From contig JAEETM010000040.1 in NCBI GenBank assembly GCA_016290335.1, positions 1 through 34,537 of the forward strand: DNA of 34,537 nt. Direction: 5' to 3'. The position numbers and the translations under genes were made by a program. The notes under the pieces were generated by a model. That model saw only the letters and a list, made by a program, of their open reading frames with translations, was not told the DNA's origin and did no database searches. The DNA is from Treponema sp. Its GTDB lineage: Bacteria > Spirochaetota > Spirochaetia > Treponematales > Treponemataceae. The first letter of the stretch is position 1. Each line of letters opens with the position of its first letter. Positions 23,692 through 32,720 of the stretch are shown in pieces.

Positions 23692-25326
23692 ATGAAAAAG
23701 ATTTGTAGAATTGTATTGGCATTGGTTGTAGCTGTAACATTGTTCGGATGCAAGGATGTTAATCAAAATATCTTACCAGAAAACACAGATAGTCCTAATA
23801 AACAGGTTGTAATTGGAGATGATGTCATTTACGGAGAAACATTTGATCTGCATTCGTTGTTTGAATCTGAAATACGAGCTGAAGGAATAGAAGAAGAAAA
23901 CCTTGTAGATATGGTATATTTCTCAGTTTGTCCGAGTAGCATTGAATCAGTTCATCAGGTTAATGATATTATGGGATATTTAAATCCAATTGAAATGAAT
24001 AAAAGAATTGAGCAGGCATGTGATGCAGAAAGCCTTATTTTTGATTCTGAAAAGGAACTTACTAAAGATGGTAATGTAAATGAATTAATCAGACTGAATA
24101 TAAAATATTATTATATAGTTCCAAAAGAAAAAGCCGAAAGTGTAAAAGATATTTTGGAAGCTTACGAAGTAATAGATGAATTCGCAATGCCAACAGAAGA
24201 ATTTATTGAAGAAACTCCATTGAAAAGTGAAAGATGGCCTTGGACTAAATATTCTGTATATGGAAAAATCTCTTACGAAATTGATGGTGTAACTTTACCA
24301 GCTTATGGAATTGAAATACAAAGATTAAACGGTTCGACGCGCCAAACAGATACAGAAGGAAATTTTAATTTTGGCTCGATAGCAAAATGTTGTCTTGTAT
24401 GGCTTTGGATAAATTATAATAATGAAGCCTGTTCGTTATCAAATATCGCAGGTCTAACAGCAACTAATCTAATTACAGTTGATTTTCCAAACAATTTGGG
24501 AAACTATAATTATACTGTATCTTCTAACTATACAGCTTCTAAACTTGCAATATGCAATGAACTTCTTACACGTTACAAATATGAAAAAGAAAATCACCAA
24601 AATGCTTATATTCCTAAAGTATCAGTATGGACAACACCACTTTTAGATGGAACCTGTTCTGCTCCATGCCTAAATATACTATGTGACAATAGATTGCCAG
24701 ATATTTTCATTTCCGGCTGTAAAGAATTCAATGAAAAAAACATAAACACAATCCAACACGAATACACTCATTTTATCCATTTCATATATGCCAATGATAA
24801 AAATGATTTCTGGGAAAAAATTGTATTATCCGAATTTCATAGTACTTTAAATGCAATACAAAGTGATATCAATTATTTCTTGAAAAATTTTACCACAAAA
24901 CAATCTATTTATGATTTTACAAATAAATACGTTTGTTTCGCAGAAAATCTTGCAGAATGGTATAGCTATGTTGGTAAAGCAAATAGTGCGTATGGTAAAA
25001 AAACAAGAAAAGATTCTGGTAACCAATATAATTACACAAGCGATAATGAAATTAGAGGTTTAGAATTAGGAATCAAAACTTATGAAAACACAAAAGTCTT
25101 TAAAAAACTGATGGAAACTGAAATTTGTACACGGATTTATAATAACAACAAAATAAATCTATTAACTCCAGTTAAACTTATGCAGCTTGTAGAAAAATAT
25201 GATATAATTACTTTTCAAGAATTATATGATGCACTTGTAAAAGAGTATCCTTCTTATAAAAAAGAAATACAAAACTGTTTTTCACAAGCTAATTACACAT
25301 CATACGGAAACAATATAGTATTCTAA
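23692..25326 (+). CDS. Zinc-metallopeptidase lipoprotein
   Basis: This 544-aa lipoprotein has a signal ending LFGC (acylated Cys20). Residues of about 185-250 resemble a carboxypeptidase-regulatory-like beta-sandwich (VYGKISYEIDGVTLPAYGIE, TDTEGNFNFGS). The catalytic motif HEYTH (in INTIQHEYTHFIHF) is the zincin HExxH signature. A downstream glutamate in CFAENLAEWYS fits the third zinc ligand of a gluzincin. The enzyme should act outside the cytoplasm. Only a weak ribosome site is seen (AGGG). It follows the 75-aa peptide gene by 60 bp. Confidence 0.72.
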   Translation: MKKICRIVLALVVAVTLFGCKDVNQNILPENTDSPNKQVVIGDDVIYGETFDLHSLFESEIRAEGIEEENLVDMVYFSVCPSSIESVHQVNDIMGYLNPIEMNKRIEQACDAESLIFDSEKELTKDGNVNELIRLNIKYYYIVPKEKAESVKDILEAYEVIDEFAMPTEEFIEETPLKSERWPWTKYSVYGKISYEIDGVTLPAYGIEIQRLNGSTRQTDTEGNFNFGSIAKCCLVWLWINYNNEACSLSNIAGLTATNLITVDFPNNLGNYNYTVSSNYTASKLAICNELLTRYKYEKENHQNAYIPKVSVWTTPLLDGTCSAPCLNILCDNRLPDIFISGCKEFNEKNINTIQHEYTHFIHFIYANDKNDFWEKIVLSEFHSTLNAIQSDINYFLKNFTTKQSIYDFTNKYVCFAENLAEWYSYVGKANSAYGKKTRKDSGNQYNYTSDNEIRGLELGIKTYENTKVFKKLMETEICTRIYNNNKINLLTPVKLMQLVEKYDIITFQELYDALVKEYPSYKKEIQNCFSQANYTSYGNNIVF

Positions 25327-25336
25327 ATATTTTTAC

Positions 25337-25361
25337 TGCGGCAAGAGAAAAGCTTGTCGCA
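25337..25361 (+). promoter_or_regulatory. Intercistronic hairpin after the metallopeptidase gene
   Basis: TGCGGCAAG and CTTGTCGCA pair over nine positions (one G-U), with a 7-base loop. No T-run follows on the plus strand, so RNA stability or processing is more likely than termination. Confidence 0.35.
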
Positions 25362-25382
25362 ATAAAAAAAGGAGCTAGTATT

Positions 25383-25931
25383 ATGAAAAAAATTTTATAT
25401 TTTTTTATTCTTTTCAATTCCATACTTTTTTCTTCCTGTAACCTTATTAATGCTATGATTCCAGGTACAAGACCTACAAATATTATTAGAGATTCTATTA
25501 CAGTTTCTCTTAGCCCAGAAAAAAAGAATCAAAGTTATAATTGGCAAACATCGATACATTATGAAGACCCTTACTCTGTAAATGATGAAATAACACTATC
25601 TGTTATTGGAAATCTAGATAAATCAATATATAAAGATGCAGTCATACAAATAGAGTTCCAAACTAAAAAAGCAACTGATGAGGACTTTTTATATCTCCCG
25701 AAAAATATAGAAGATGAAAAAGTATTATCTTTGACTTCGGAAACAAATAATCATAATTATGAAATATCTATACCCAAAGATAATCTTGATAACTTCGACA
25801 AAAAACTTACATTTACGATTCTAAAAGCAGGCAGTTATTTTATTGATGTTTATGTATATGCAAATGCACTAAAAACAAATGGAATAAATGGAAGATGTCA
25901 AAAAACTCTTTACTTTGACTGTTGCGAATGA
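25383..25931 (+). CDS. Tandem lipoprotein A
   Basis: This 182-aa lipoprotein has a signal ending LFSSC (acylated Cys19). The mature part is beta-rich, of unknown function. It is a close paralogue of the next gene: both have NAMIPGTRPTN-type and DSITVSL segments, and both end KTLYFDCCE. AAAGGAG precedes the ATG. It is probably exported to the membrane surface as part of the metallopeptidase operon. Confidence 0.7.
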   Translation: MKKILYFFILFNSILFSSCNLINAMIPGTRPTNIIRDSITVSLSPEKKNQSYNWQTSIHYEDPYSVNDEITLSVIGNLDKSIYKDAVIQIEFQTKKATDEDFLYLPKNIEDEKVLSLTSETNNHNYEISIPKDNLDNFDKKLTFTILKAGSYFIDVYVYANALKTNGINGRCQKTLYFDCCE

Positions 25932-25957
25932 TTACCTTGGTAATAATCAGGTCTTTT
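25911..25957 (+). repeat. Conserved 3' block of the tandem lipoprotein genes, copy 1
   Basis: It spans the last codons, the stop and 26 bases beyond. It matches 26563-26609 with two mismatches in 47. It contains GATTA / TAATC, a 5-bp stem followed by AGGTCTTTT, a weak terminator-like structure. Confidence 0.6.
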
Positions 25958-26031
25958 TCATCTGTTTTTAAGACAATTATGGTTGAAAATAGCAAAGTTT
26001 AGAGTGAAAATAAAAGAAGAAGATTTATTAT

Positions 26032-26583
26032 ATGAAAAAGTTAATACCTTTGTTCTTCATTACAAGTTGTATGTTTTTTTCTTCCTGCAGCCTTATTTCT
26101 GCAATGTTTCCCGGAACAAGGCCAACAAATAATATTGGTGATTCAATTACAGTCTCTCTTATTCCAGAAAAAAAGAATTATATAGATAATGACACGCAAC
26201 AAAAAAGAATACACTATGAAGAATCATATCCAATAGAAGAAGAAATAACACTTTCTATTTCAGGATGCATTGATAAAACAATTTATAGCGATGCAATTAT
26301 ACAAATTAGATTTGAGGATGATATAACAGCCGACGATGCTTTTGAAATTATAAATAGTTTTGATGATGATCCTTCATTCACTAGCATTTCAGAAACAAAA
26401 TACCATAAAATCGAAATATCAATATCTAAAGACAACCTTGATAAAATAGAAAAAAACATAACATTCAAAGTTCTAAGCAAGGGAAGCTATGATATTCGTG
26501 TTCATGTATATGCATACTCAAAAAAAACTAATGGATATGATGGATGGTGCAATAAAACTTTATACTTTGACTGTTGCGAATGA
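26032..26583 (+). CDS. Tandem lipoprotein B (paralogue of A)
   Basis: This 183-aa lipoprotein has a signal ending FFSSC (acylated Cys19). It is homologous to lipoprotein A throughout, strongest at both ends and most divergent in the middle. It was produced by tandem duplication that included the flanking DNA. The ribosome site is weak. Function unknown. Confidence 0.7.
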   Translation: MKKLIPLFFITSCMFFSSCSLISAMFPGTRPTNNIGDSITVSLIPEKKNYIDNDTQQKRIHYEESYPIEEEITLSISGCIDKTIYSDAIIQIRFEDDITADDAFEIINSFDDDPSFTSISETKYHKIEISISKDNLDKIEKNITFKVLSKGSYDIRVHVYAYSKKTNGYDGWCNKTLYFDCCE

Positions 26584-26609
26584 TTACCTTAGTCATAATC
26601 AGGTCTTTT
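26563..26609 (+). repeat. Conserved 3' block of the tandem lipoprotein genes, copy 2
   Basis: Second copy of the 47-bp block at 25911-25957, with the same conserved GATTA / TAATC stem after the stop codon. Confidence 0.6.
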
Positions 26610-26683
26610 GCAATTATTTTTGAGAAAATTAGATTGAAAATAATAAATATGAGAGAGAAAATAAAAGTGAGGAGATTTGTTAT

Positions 26684-27232
26684 ATGAAAAAGAAGTTTCT
26701 AATCATTGCTTTGCTGTTATCATCATTTGTTGTTTTTGCGGAAGGTGGATTCAATTTTAAAGTGGGTATTGATGCTGCAGCTTCCTTAAAGTTCAAGCCA
26801 TTTGTTGGTGCAAATCTTTCTTTTGATTACAGCTGGAAAAACGGATTTGGGCTTGGCTTAGGACTTAGAAATTATTGGAATATAAAACAGGACGAAATAG
26901 TGCCACAATCGGATATATATGAATCAAAGTTCATAGGTGGACTTTATAGTTTTATTAAATATAAATACTTCCAAACAGGTTTGGGATTATTATTAGTTGA
27001 AGGTGGTGCCTCGTTATATTTTAATATTGGAGGAGCAATTCCTGTTTGGGAGATGAAAAAGGGTAAGTTAGGAATTGATTTTGGAGCCGAATTATGGAAG
27101 ACAGCTGAACCAATTGAAGTAGCGTATGGACAGTCAAGTTCAGGAAATTATCCATCATCAACAAAAAACGAAAATAGTCCTCTGAATGATCTTAAGATTT
27201 ATGCAGGAGTGACGTATTTCCTGCCGTTTTAA
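26684..27232 (+). CDS. Small outer-membrane beta-barrel-like protein
   Basis: This 182-aa protein has a cleavable signal (MKKKFLIIALLLSSFVVFAE). Alternating aromatic and small residues follow (e.g. FGLGLGLRNYWN, FQTGLGLLLVEGGASLYF), and the last strand ends in Phe (VTYFLPF), as outer-membrane barrels do. GAGGAG supports the start. It is last in the peptide-metallopeptidase-lipoprotein run. Confidence 0.65.
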   Translation: MKKKFLIIALLLSSFVVFAEGGFNFKVGIDAAASLKFKPFVGANLSFDYSWKNGFGLGLGLRNYWNIKQDEIVPQSDIYESKFIGGLYSFIKYKYFQTGLGLLLVEGGASLYFNIGGAIPVWEMKKGKLGIDFGAELWKTAEPIEVAYGQSSSGNYPSSTKNENSPLNDLKIYAGVTYFLPF

Positions 27233-27289
27233 TGGTTTGTATCAATAATAATATAGCTTATTCTGGTCGAAAAATTACTTCAAGAAAAA

Positions 27290-27709
27290 CTACAAAAGAA
27301 AAGTCATATAATAAGGCACTGTTATTATATTATTTACAACCCCAATATTATTTTCAGATAGTTTGTAGCAAACATTTACATCATATTGAGGATTCTTCAA
27401 AACTGTTTTTGCTGATTTTGTATTTCCTGTAGTAGCCTTAACTTCAATCAGAGAAATCTCATTATTAACTTTTGAAACAAAATCTATTTCAAGTCCGGAA
27501 TCCTGCATGTAAACCTTAAATATATTATCTATTTTATTACCTTCGAGAGGATCGGAAATATTATTAAGATTGTGACATAGATTGATGATTCCAAAATCAT
27601 CTCTATATTCTTCAATAATGTCATGCTGCTCCTGATAAACTATATTCATATCATTTGTTGAAATAAATCTGTCAACAATATATGGAAGTCCGCCAACACA
27701 TTTTTCCAA
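27290..27709 (-). pseudogene. Decayed DUF4143-type ATPase fragment
   Basis: A 139-aa frame beginning at a TTG (no ribosome site, open further upstream into mutS2) carries a piece like the C-terminal DUF4143 / PD-(D/E)XK region of P-loop ATPases (GGLPYIVDRFI, then EIDFVSKVNNEISLIEVKAT). The ATPase domain is absent, and the segment between these blocks looks shortened. It is probably a relic of a larger gene in the same direction as mutS2. Confidence 0.6.
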
Positions 27710-27732
27710 AGAAATGATATTACATTCCAGTT

Positions 27733-30351
27733 TTACAGTTCTACGTAAGTTTTACCGGCACCACCATCTTCGGCGGGGGCAAAAGAAAAGCTTTTTACTA
27801 CCGGACAGTGGGAAAGGTAATCTTTTACGGTTTGCTGGAGGATGCCGTCGCCTTTACCGTGGATAACGCTGAAATGGGTAAAGTTGTTCAGGACGCACAA
27901 GTCTATCTGGTGTTCCAGAGCTCTAACGGCTTCTTCGGAGCGCATACCGAGCAGGCGGAGTTCAAACACAGGTCTTTCTAAGGCTTTGTCGTTTACGTAT
28001 TCGCCGCCCTGCTCAAAGCCGGACAACTCATAGGAAACAGAAGCAGTCATATTTGTTTTTGAACGGACAAGCTTCATATCCTTTTGTTTAACAGACATTT
28101 TTACGCTGCCAAACTGAACAGACCAGACTCCCCTGCGCTCTTCCTTAATCAACACGCCTTCGTTTTTGTTAGTGCCAACTACAACACTTGCGCCAGGTTC
28201 GAAATCAAGAGGTTTTTCAACATCACTTATTCCAGCCGCTTTGTCTTTACCCTGAACATTGCCATTGGCTCCGGACTCCGCTGATGAAGATGTTACAAAA
28301 GATGTAGCATACTTTAACGCTTCAGCATTACTCATCTTGCGTTTTGCTTTTTTGCCTTTACCACCGGTTCCGTCTGAGGCATTTTTACGTGCATTTTTTT
28401 CCTGCAATTCTTTTGCAAAAGCTTCTTCGGCACGAGTGATTTTTTCATCTTCAAGCTCTATTTTAGCGTTGAGCCGTTCGGTATTTTCTTCAAGCTCATT
28501 TATAAACTGCTTTACGGCTAAAGTTTTTTCTCTAGTGACTTCGCCTTCTTTTAATGTGCGCACAAGATTTTCAAGCTGGCGGCGCGAATGAATAAGAAAA
28601 TCATTCATTTCCTGCTGCTTGTTCTTTTTAAGCTCGTTGTCGCGGCGGCGAAGCTCAAGCTCCTTTGCCTTAAGCCTGTCACACTTTTCGGTAAACTCTG
28701 CCTCTTTGCGCTGTGCTTCCTTCTGGATTTTATTGAGCTCAACATGCTTGCGGTTCAAACCACGGATTAAAGCAGAAACATCGGCCTGTTCGGTAGCAAT
28801 ATAATTTCTTGCCGCCTTGCAGATTTTTTCCGGGAGACCACTGCGTTCTGCAATATCAAGCGCATGACTTTCGCCCGGCACACCCATCAAAAGCCTGTAG
28901 GAAGGAGAAAGCGTAGTCTGATCAAACTCAACACTAGCATTTATACAGTAAGGATTTGTATAACCGTAATTTTTTAAGATTCCCATGTGAGTTGTAACTA
29001 ACACAAACGATTTCTTTGCTATCAACTCATCAAGAACTGCCATTGCAACAGCAGTTCCTTCCTGAGGGTCTGTACCACTTCCAAGCTCATCCAAAAGAAT
29101 CAAGGTATCTTCCCTTGCCCCACTCACAGCTTCTGCAATATTTTTCATGTGGCCGCTGAAGGTAGAAAGATTCATATCCATATTCTGACTGTCACCGATA
29201 TCTGCAAACACATTGCTGAAAACCGGAAGTCTTGTACCTTCCGCAGCAGGGACAGGAAGCCCCGTCTGATTGAGCATTGAAAATAAAGCAAAGGTTTTGA
29301 GCGTTACGGTTTTACCACCAGTGTTCGGTCCTGTGATGATGAGGATTCTTTTTCCTGTCATAAAGCGGACATCAATAGGGACAGCCTTTGTTCCAAGCAG
29401 AGGATGACGCGCCTGAAGCAAAAGAGGCGGCTCATCACGATTCTGGCCTGATTTATCATAAGCAAGACACGGGATTGCATAAGTACAGTTGTTTTCCATT
29501 CCCCAGCGGGCGGCGGCAAAGGTTGTATCAAAAAAGAGCATGAGTGGAAGCGCATCCCTGAAAAATGGAACAGACGGCTGTAATTCCTGAGTAAGCTCCA
29601 GAAGAATGCGTTTGATTACCTGCTGCAGCTCGTATTCTTTTTGAACAAGCTCGTTACTGCAGACAACTGCTTCATCCGGCTCAATGTAAACCGTCTGCGC
29701 AGACTGAGAAACCTCGTGTACAATTCCCTTAATTCTGTTCTGCTGATTTGCCTTTACCGCAAGCACCTGGCGACCACCACGCAAAACCGGTACAGAAGAT
29801 TCAAGTACGCCTGCAAGCTTCTGGTCTGAAGTATAGCTTTGCATAATATTTTTAAGGCGGGCATTCAGGCTTGCAATTGCCCTGCGAATCTGTACAATTT
29901 CCGGCAAATCTCTAAGCTCTCCGTCCGGGGTGATTATGCGGAAGATTTTCTTTTCGGTTTCTTTTTCATCAGGTAAGAGAGCTGATTGTGACGGCAAAAC
30001 CTTAAGCTGTAAATCATCGGTGTGGGCAGCAATATTTTCGCGGACTTTTTTTACCGCAATTGTAAACTGTCCCAGAGCCTTTACCTGTTCAAGATTAAGC
30101 GATGCTCCGCTTGTTTTAATAATTGAATTGAGGCCTTGAATGGGTTCCCAAAAGGAAACAGGAACACGATGCGTACAGGAATAATAAGTGCACCACTCTC
30201 TTGAGGCATTTTTGTAAAACTCAATTTCTTTTGCTTTTGTAAGCGGTTCCCTTTGTGACAGAGACTGCTTACCTTCAATAGTAACACAGAATCCCGCGAC
30301 TTCATCACGTATTCTGTAAAAGTCAATTTCTGATAATGTTTTTTTGTCCAT
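27733..30351 (-). CDS. mutS2: MutS2 family endonuclease / ribosome-rescue protein
   Basis: This 872-aa protein has the MutS-type core and clamp. Walker A is GPNTGGKT and Walker B is LILLDELGSGTDPQEGTA. A long coiled coil follows (about 505-620, Lys/Glu-rich), then a KOW-like segment (FEPGASVVVGTNKNEGVL). The C-terminal Smr domain keeps IHGKGDG but has LRLLG where active Smr proteins have LDLRG. MutS2 proteins act on recombination intermediates and, in Firmicutes, on collided ribosomes. No clear ribosome site is seen. It is 11 bp after rsgA, the last gene of the operon. Confidence 0.92.
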   Translation of the reverse strand: MDKKTLSEIDFYRIRDEVAGFCVTIEGKQSLSQREPLTKAKEIEFYKNASREWCTYYSCTHRVPVSFWEPIQGLNSIIKTSGASLNLEQVKALGQFTIAVKKVRENIAAHTDDLQLKVLPSQSALLPDEKETEKKIFRIITPDGELRDLPEIVQIRRAIASLNARLKNIMQSYTSDQKLAGVLESSVPVLRGGRQVLAVKANQQNRIKGIVHEVSQSAQTVYIEPDEAVVCSNELVQKEYELQQVIKRILLELTQELQPSVPFFRDALPLMLFFDTTFAAARWGMENNCTYAIPCLAYDKSGQNRDEPPLLLQARHPLLGTKAVPIDVRFMTGKRILIITGPNTGGKTVTLKTFALFSMLNQTGLPVPAAEGTRLPVFSNVFADIGDSQNMDMNLSTFSGHMKNIAEAVSGAREDTLILLDELGSGTDPQEGTAVAMAVLDELIAKKSFVLVTTHMGILKNYGYTNPYCINASVEFDQTTLSPSYRLLMGVPGESHALDIAERSGLPEKICKAARNYIATEQADVSALIRGLNRKHVELNKIQKEAQRKEAEFTEKCDRLKAKELELRRRDNELKKNKQQEMNDFLIHSRRQLENLVRTLKEGEVTREKTLAVKQFINELEENTERLNAKIELEDEKITRAEEAFAKELQEKNARKNASDGTGGKGKKAKRKMSNAEALKYATSFVTSSSAESGANGNVQGKDKAAGISDVEKPLDFEPGASVVVGTNKNEGVLIKEERRGVWSVQFGSVKMSVKQKDMKLVRSKTNMTASVSYELSGFEQGGEYVNDKALERPVFELRLLGMRSEEAVRALEHQIDLCVLNNFTHFSVIHGKGDGILQQTVKDYLSHCPVVKSFSFAPAEDGGAGKTYVEL

Positions 30352-30362
30352 AGTAATTTAGT

Positions 30363-31349
30363 TTAATCGCACCAGGAGCCGGTTCTGATTTCATCGGAGA
30401 TTCTCATCCAGGAATCATAACGTTCTTCTGTAATATTACCGTTTTCTACTGCTTCCCGAACGGCGCAACCTGGTTCTGTAAGATGCTTACAATTCAAGCC
30501 GAACTTACATTTTCCAATAAACGGCTCGAACTCCCTGAAATATAAAGCCAGATCATCGGCTTCTATATCATCCAAAACAAAACGCCTTATACCCGGCGTG
30601 TCGATTATATCTGCTTTTCTGCCCTTGATTCCGTCCATCAGGGATTCATTTAAAACCAGATGGATGAGCGTACCTTTTGTTGTTGTGTGACTTCCGCGGC
30701 CGTATTTTTTAGAAAGGCTGCCTGTCTTTAAAACGCAGGAATTATCCATAACGTTTATAAGGCTTGATTTTCCTACTCCCGACTGACCTACAAAAGCAGA
30801 AAGCTTATCTTCGAGCAGCTGGGCAAACTCAAGCATGCCTTCGCCAGTTTTTGCAGAAATGCGCATCACCTTATAGCCAAGATCTTCCCAGATTTCCAGA
30901 CGCTTTTGAATCTCTTCCAGTTCATCGGCACGACCATCTGTTTCCATAGCTTCAGCTAAATCCCACTTGTTGCAGACAATTACAGGTTCTATTCCCTGAT
31001 GTTCTGCCTGAGCCAGAGCCCTGTCTATAAAGCGGGGACGGAAAGGCGGTTCATCGGGCGTGGTTACAAGAATAAGATAATCAAGATTGCTGGCTAAAAG
31101 CTGGGGACATCTGCCTTTAACATTCCAGCGCAAAAAAGTATTCTTACGTGGCTCAAGAGAAAGCACCTGTCCTTTAGAATCATTCAGCGGGTCAATTTCA
31201 ATATCAACAACATCGCCCGGGGCAATAGGATTATAAAACTGCTTAACCGATTTTAGAACCTTACCTTTTATAGTGCAGCTGCGTGTTACCTCATCATCGC
31301 ACTCAACGGTAAAGAGATTATTCGTACCGGCTATAATAAGTCCTTTCAT
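30363..31349 (-). CDS. rsgA: Ribosome small-subunit GTPase RsgA
   Basis: This 328-aa circularly permuted GTPase is involved in late 30S assembly. N-terminal OB fold, then G4 NKWD (VIVCNKWDLAEA), G1 GQSGVGKSSL and G3 DTPGIR in the permuted order, and a zinc knuckle CKFGLNCKHLTEPGC at the C-terminus. A GGGGA-like site precedes the ATG. It overlaps nothing but is only 6 bp after the transporter stop. Confidence 0.93.
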   Translation of the reverse strand: MKGLIIAGTNNLFTVECDDEVTRSCTIKGKVLKSVKQFYNPIAPGDVVDIEIDPLNDSKGQVLSLEPRKNTFLRWNVKGRCPQLLASNLDYLILVTTPDEPPFRPRFIDRALAQAEHQGIEPVIVCNKWDLAEAMETDGRADELEEIQKRLEIWEDLGYKVMRISAKTGEGMLEFAQLLEDKLSAFVGQSGVGKSSLINVMDNSCVLKTGSLSKKYGRGSHTTTKGTLIHLVLNESLMDGIKGRKADIIDTPGIRRFVLDDIEADDLALYFREFEPFIGKCKFGLNCKHLTEPGCAVREAVENGNITEERYDSWMRISDEIRTGSWCD

Positions 31350-31355
31350 AAGTTT

Positions 31356-32708
31356 TTATCCCCACAAAAGCCAGAGCACCAGAGCCGCAGCACCAGTTGT
31401 TAAAATTGTAAACGGAACGGCAGTTTTAAGCCAGCCAGATAACTTCATCGGGTAGCCTTCCTTCTTGACGATTCCCATGCTTACAACATTTGCACTTGCA
31501 CCATAAGGAGTAAGGTTTCCGCCAAGACAGCTTCCAACCAGCAGGGCAAACATAAAGATTTCTTTGTTAATTCCCATTTCCATTGCCATAGAACCAGCAA
31601 CCGGCAGCATTGCAATAATATAAGGCACGTTATCAATAAAGCCGCTGATGATAACAGACACAGCAAGAATTATGATAAAGCCAATCAGCTTTGAACCGCC
31701 ACACAATCTTGCAAGAACCACTGCAAAATCATCAAGAAGACCAATTTCCTGAATTGCTCCAACAACTACAAAAATGCCAAGCAGGAAGAAAATTGTTTCC
31801 CAGTCCAGGCCTTTTACAAGCTCCCAAAGCTCACTCCAGGATTTTTTCTGATTCAGCTTATACCAGGCAAGAGCAATAATTCCAAGTGCAAGCACGTAAA
31901 GTCCGCTCAAGTAAGCAAAATCAGTTTTAATAAAGGAAATGCCGGCAAGTCCGAAAATCATTACAAGAAGAATGATAAAAGGCACCCAGGAGATGACATT
32001 TGACTTATCTACAGTAATGCGCTCTTTTCCAACCTTTGCAAAAAAGCAGTAGAAATAAATACAGCCGACGAGCAAGCCTGCCTGAATTATAAAGAAGATT
32101 GAAAGCGTACCGTTGTGAACAAAGAAGTCGTTAAAGTTATAACCGGCATAGGCAGCAAAAATCATGCTTGGAGGGTCGCCGACGAGTGTAGCGGTTCCTT
32201 CAAGGTTAGACATTACTGCAAGTCCAATCATAAAGTACGTTGGATTCATCTTAAGCTTTTTGCAAAGTGCAAGCGCAATTGGAGCCATTACAAGAACTGT
32301 TGCAACGTTTTCTACAAAAATAGAAATTATACCGGTCATGGCTAGAATTAGAACTATTGCAAGTCCGGTGTTTTTGCTTGAATTGATTATGCTGTCTGCA
32401 ATTCTGGAAGGCACGTTGGAGTACAGAAACAGAGCCGCAATTGTCATGCTTCCAAGATAAATCATTATTACGTTCCAGTTGATTATGGTTCCGAGTGAGT
32501 GAGTGAGTGCATAAAGATGACCGTTTGCAAATGTCGATAAGGAAGATTCCATATCGAGCGGAAAAATCACATCCGGTAAAATCATTCCCATAAGGATGAT
32601 TGTAATTCCAGCGATGGTAGTAAACAAAACCTTTTTTTCCTGCAGCAAGATTACAAAGAGGTACATAAAAATTGCAATACCAAGAATTATATATTTTAGT
32701 GCGTTCAT
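31356..32708 (-). CDS. Ion transporter of the ArsB/NhaD (SLC13-like) superfamily
   Basis: This 450-aa integral-membrane protein has about 11-12 hydrophobic segments. Conserved superfamily features are NVATVLVMAPIALAL, the loop GTATLVGDPPSMIFA, and in the second half FIDNVPYIIAMLP and GGNLTPYGASANVVSMG. Likely a Na+/H+ antiporter or organic/inorganic anion carrier. The substrate is not settled by sequence. The neighbours (potassium channel, cyclic-nucleotide-binding protein) suggest cation homeostasis. Confidence 0.85.
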   Translation of the reverse strand: MNALKYIILGIAIFMYLFVILLQEKKVLFTTIAGITIILMGMILPDVIFPLDMESSLSTFANGHLYALTHSLGTIINWNVIMIYLGSMTIAALFLYSNVPSRIADSIINSSKNTGLAIVLILAMTGIISIFVENVATVLVMAPIALALCKKLKMNPTYFMIGLAVMSNLEGTATLVGDPPSMIFAAYAGYNFNDFFVHNGTLSIFFIIQAGLLVGCIYFYCFFAKVGKERITVDKSNVISWVPFIILLVMIFGLAGISFIKTDFAYLSGLYVLALGIIALAWYKLNQKKSWSELWELVKGLDWETIFFLLGIFVVVGAIQEIGLLDDFAVVLARLCGGSKLIGFIIILAVSVIISGFIDNVPYIIAMLPVAGSMAMEMGINKEIFMFALLVGSCLGGNLTPYGASANVVSMGIVKKEGYPMKLSGWLKTAVPFTILTTGAAALVLWLLWG

Positions 32709-32720
32709 TTCTTTTTCCCG

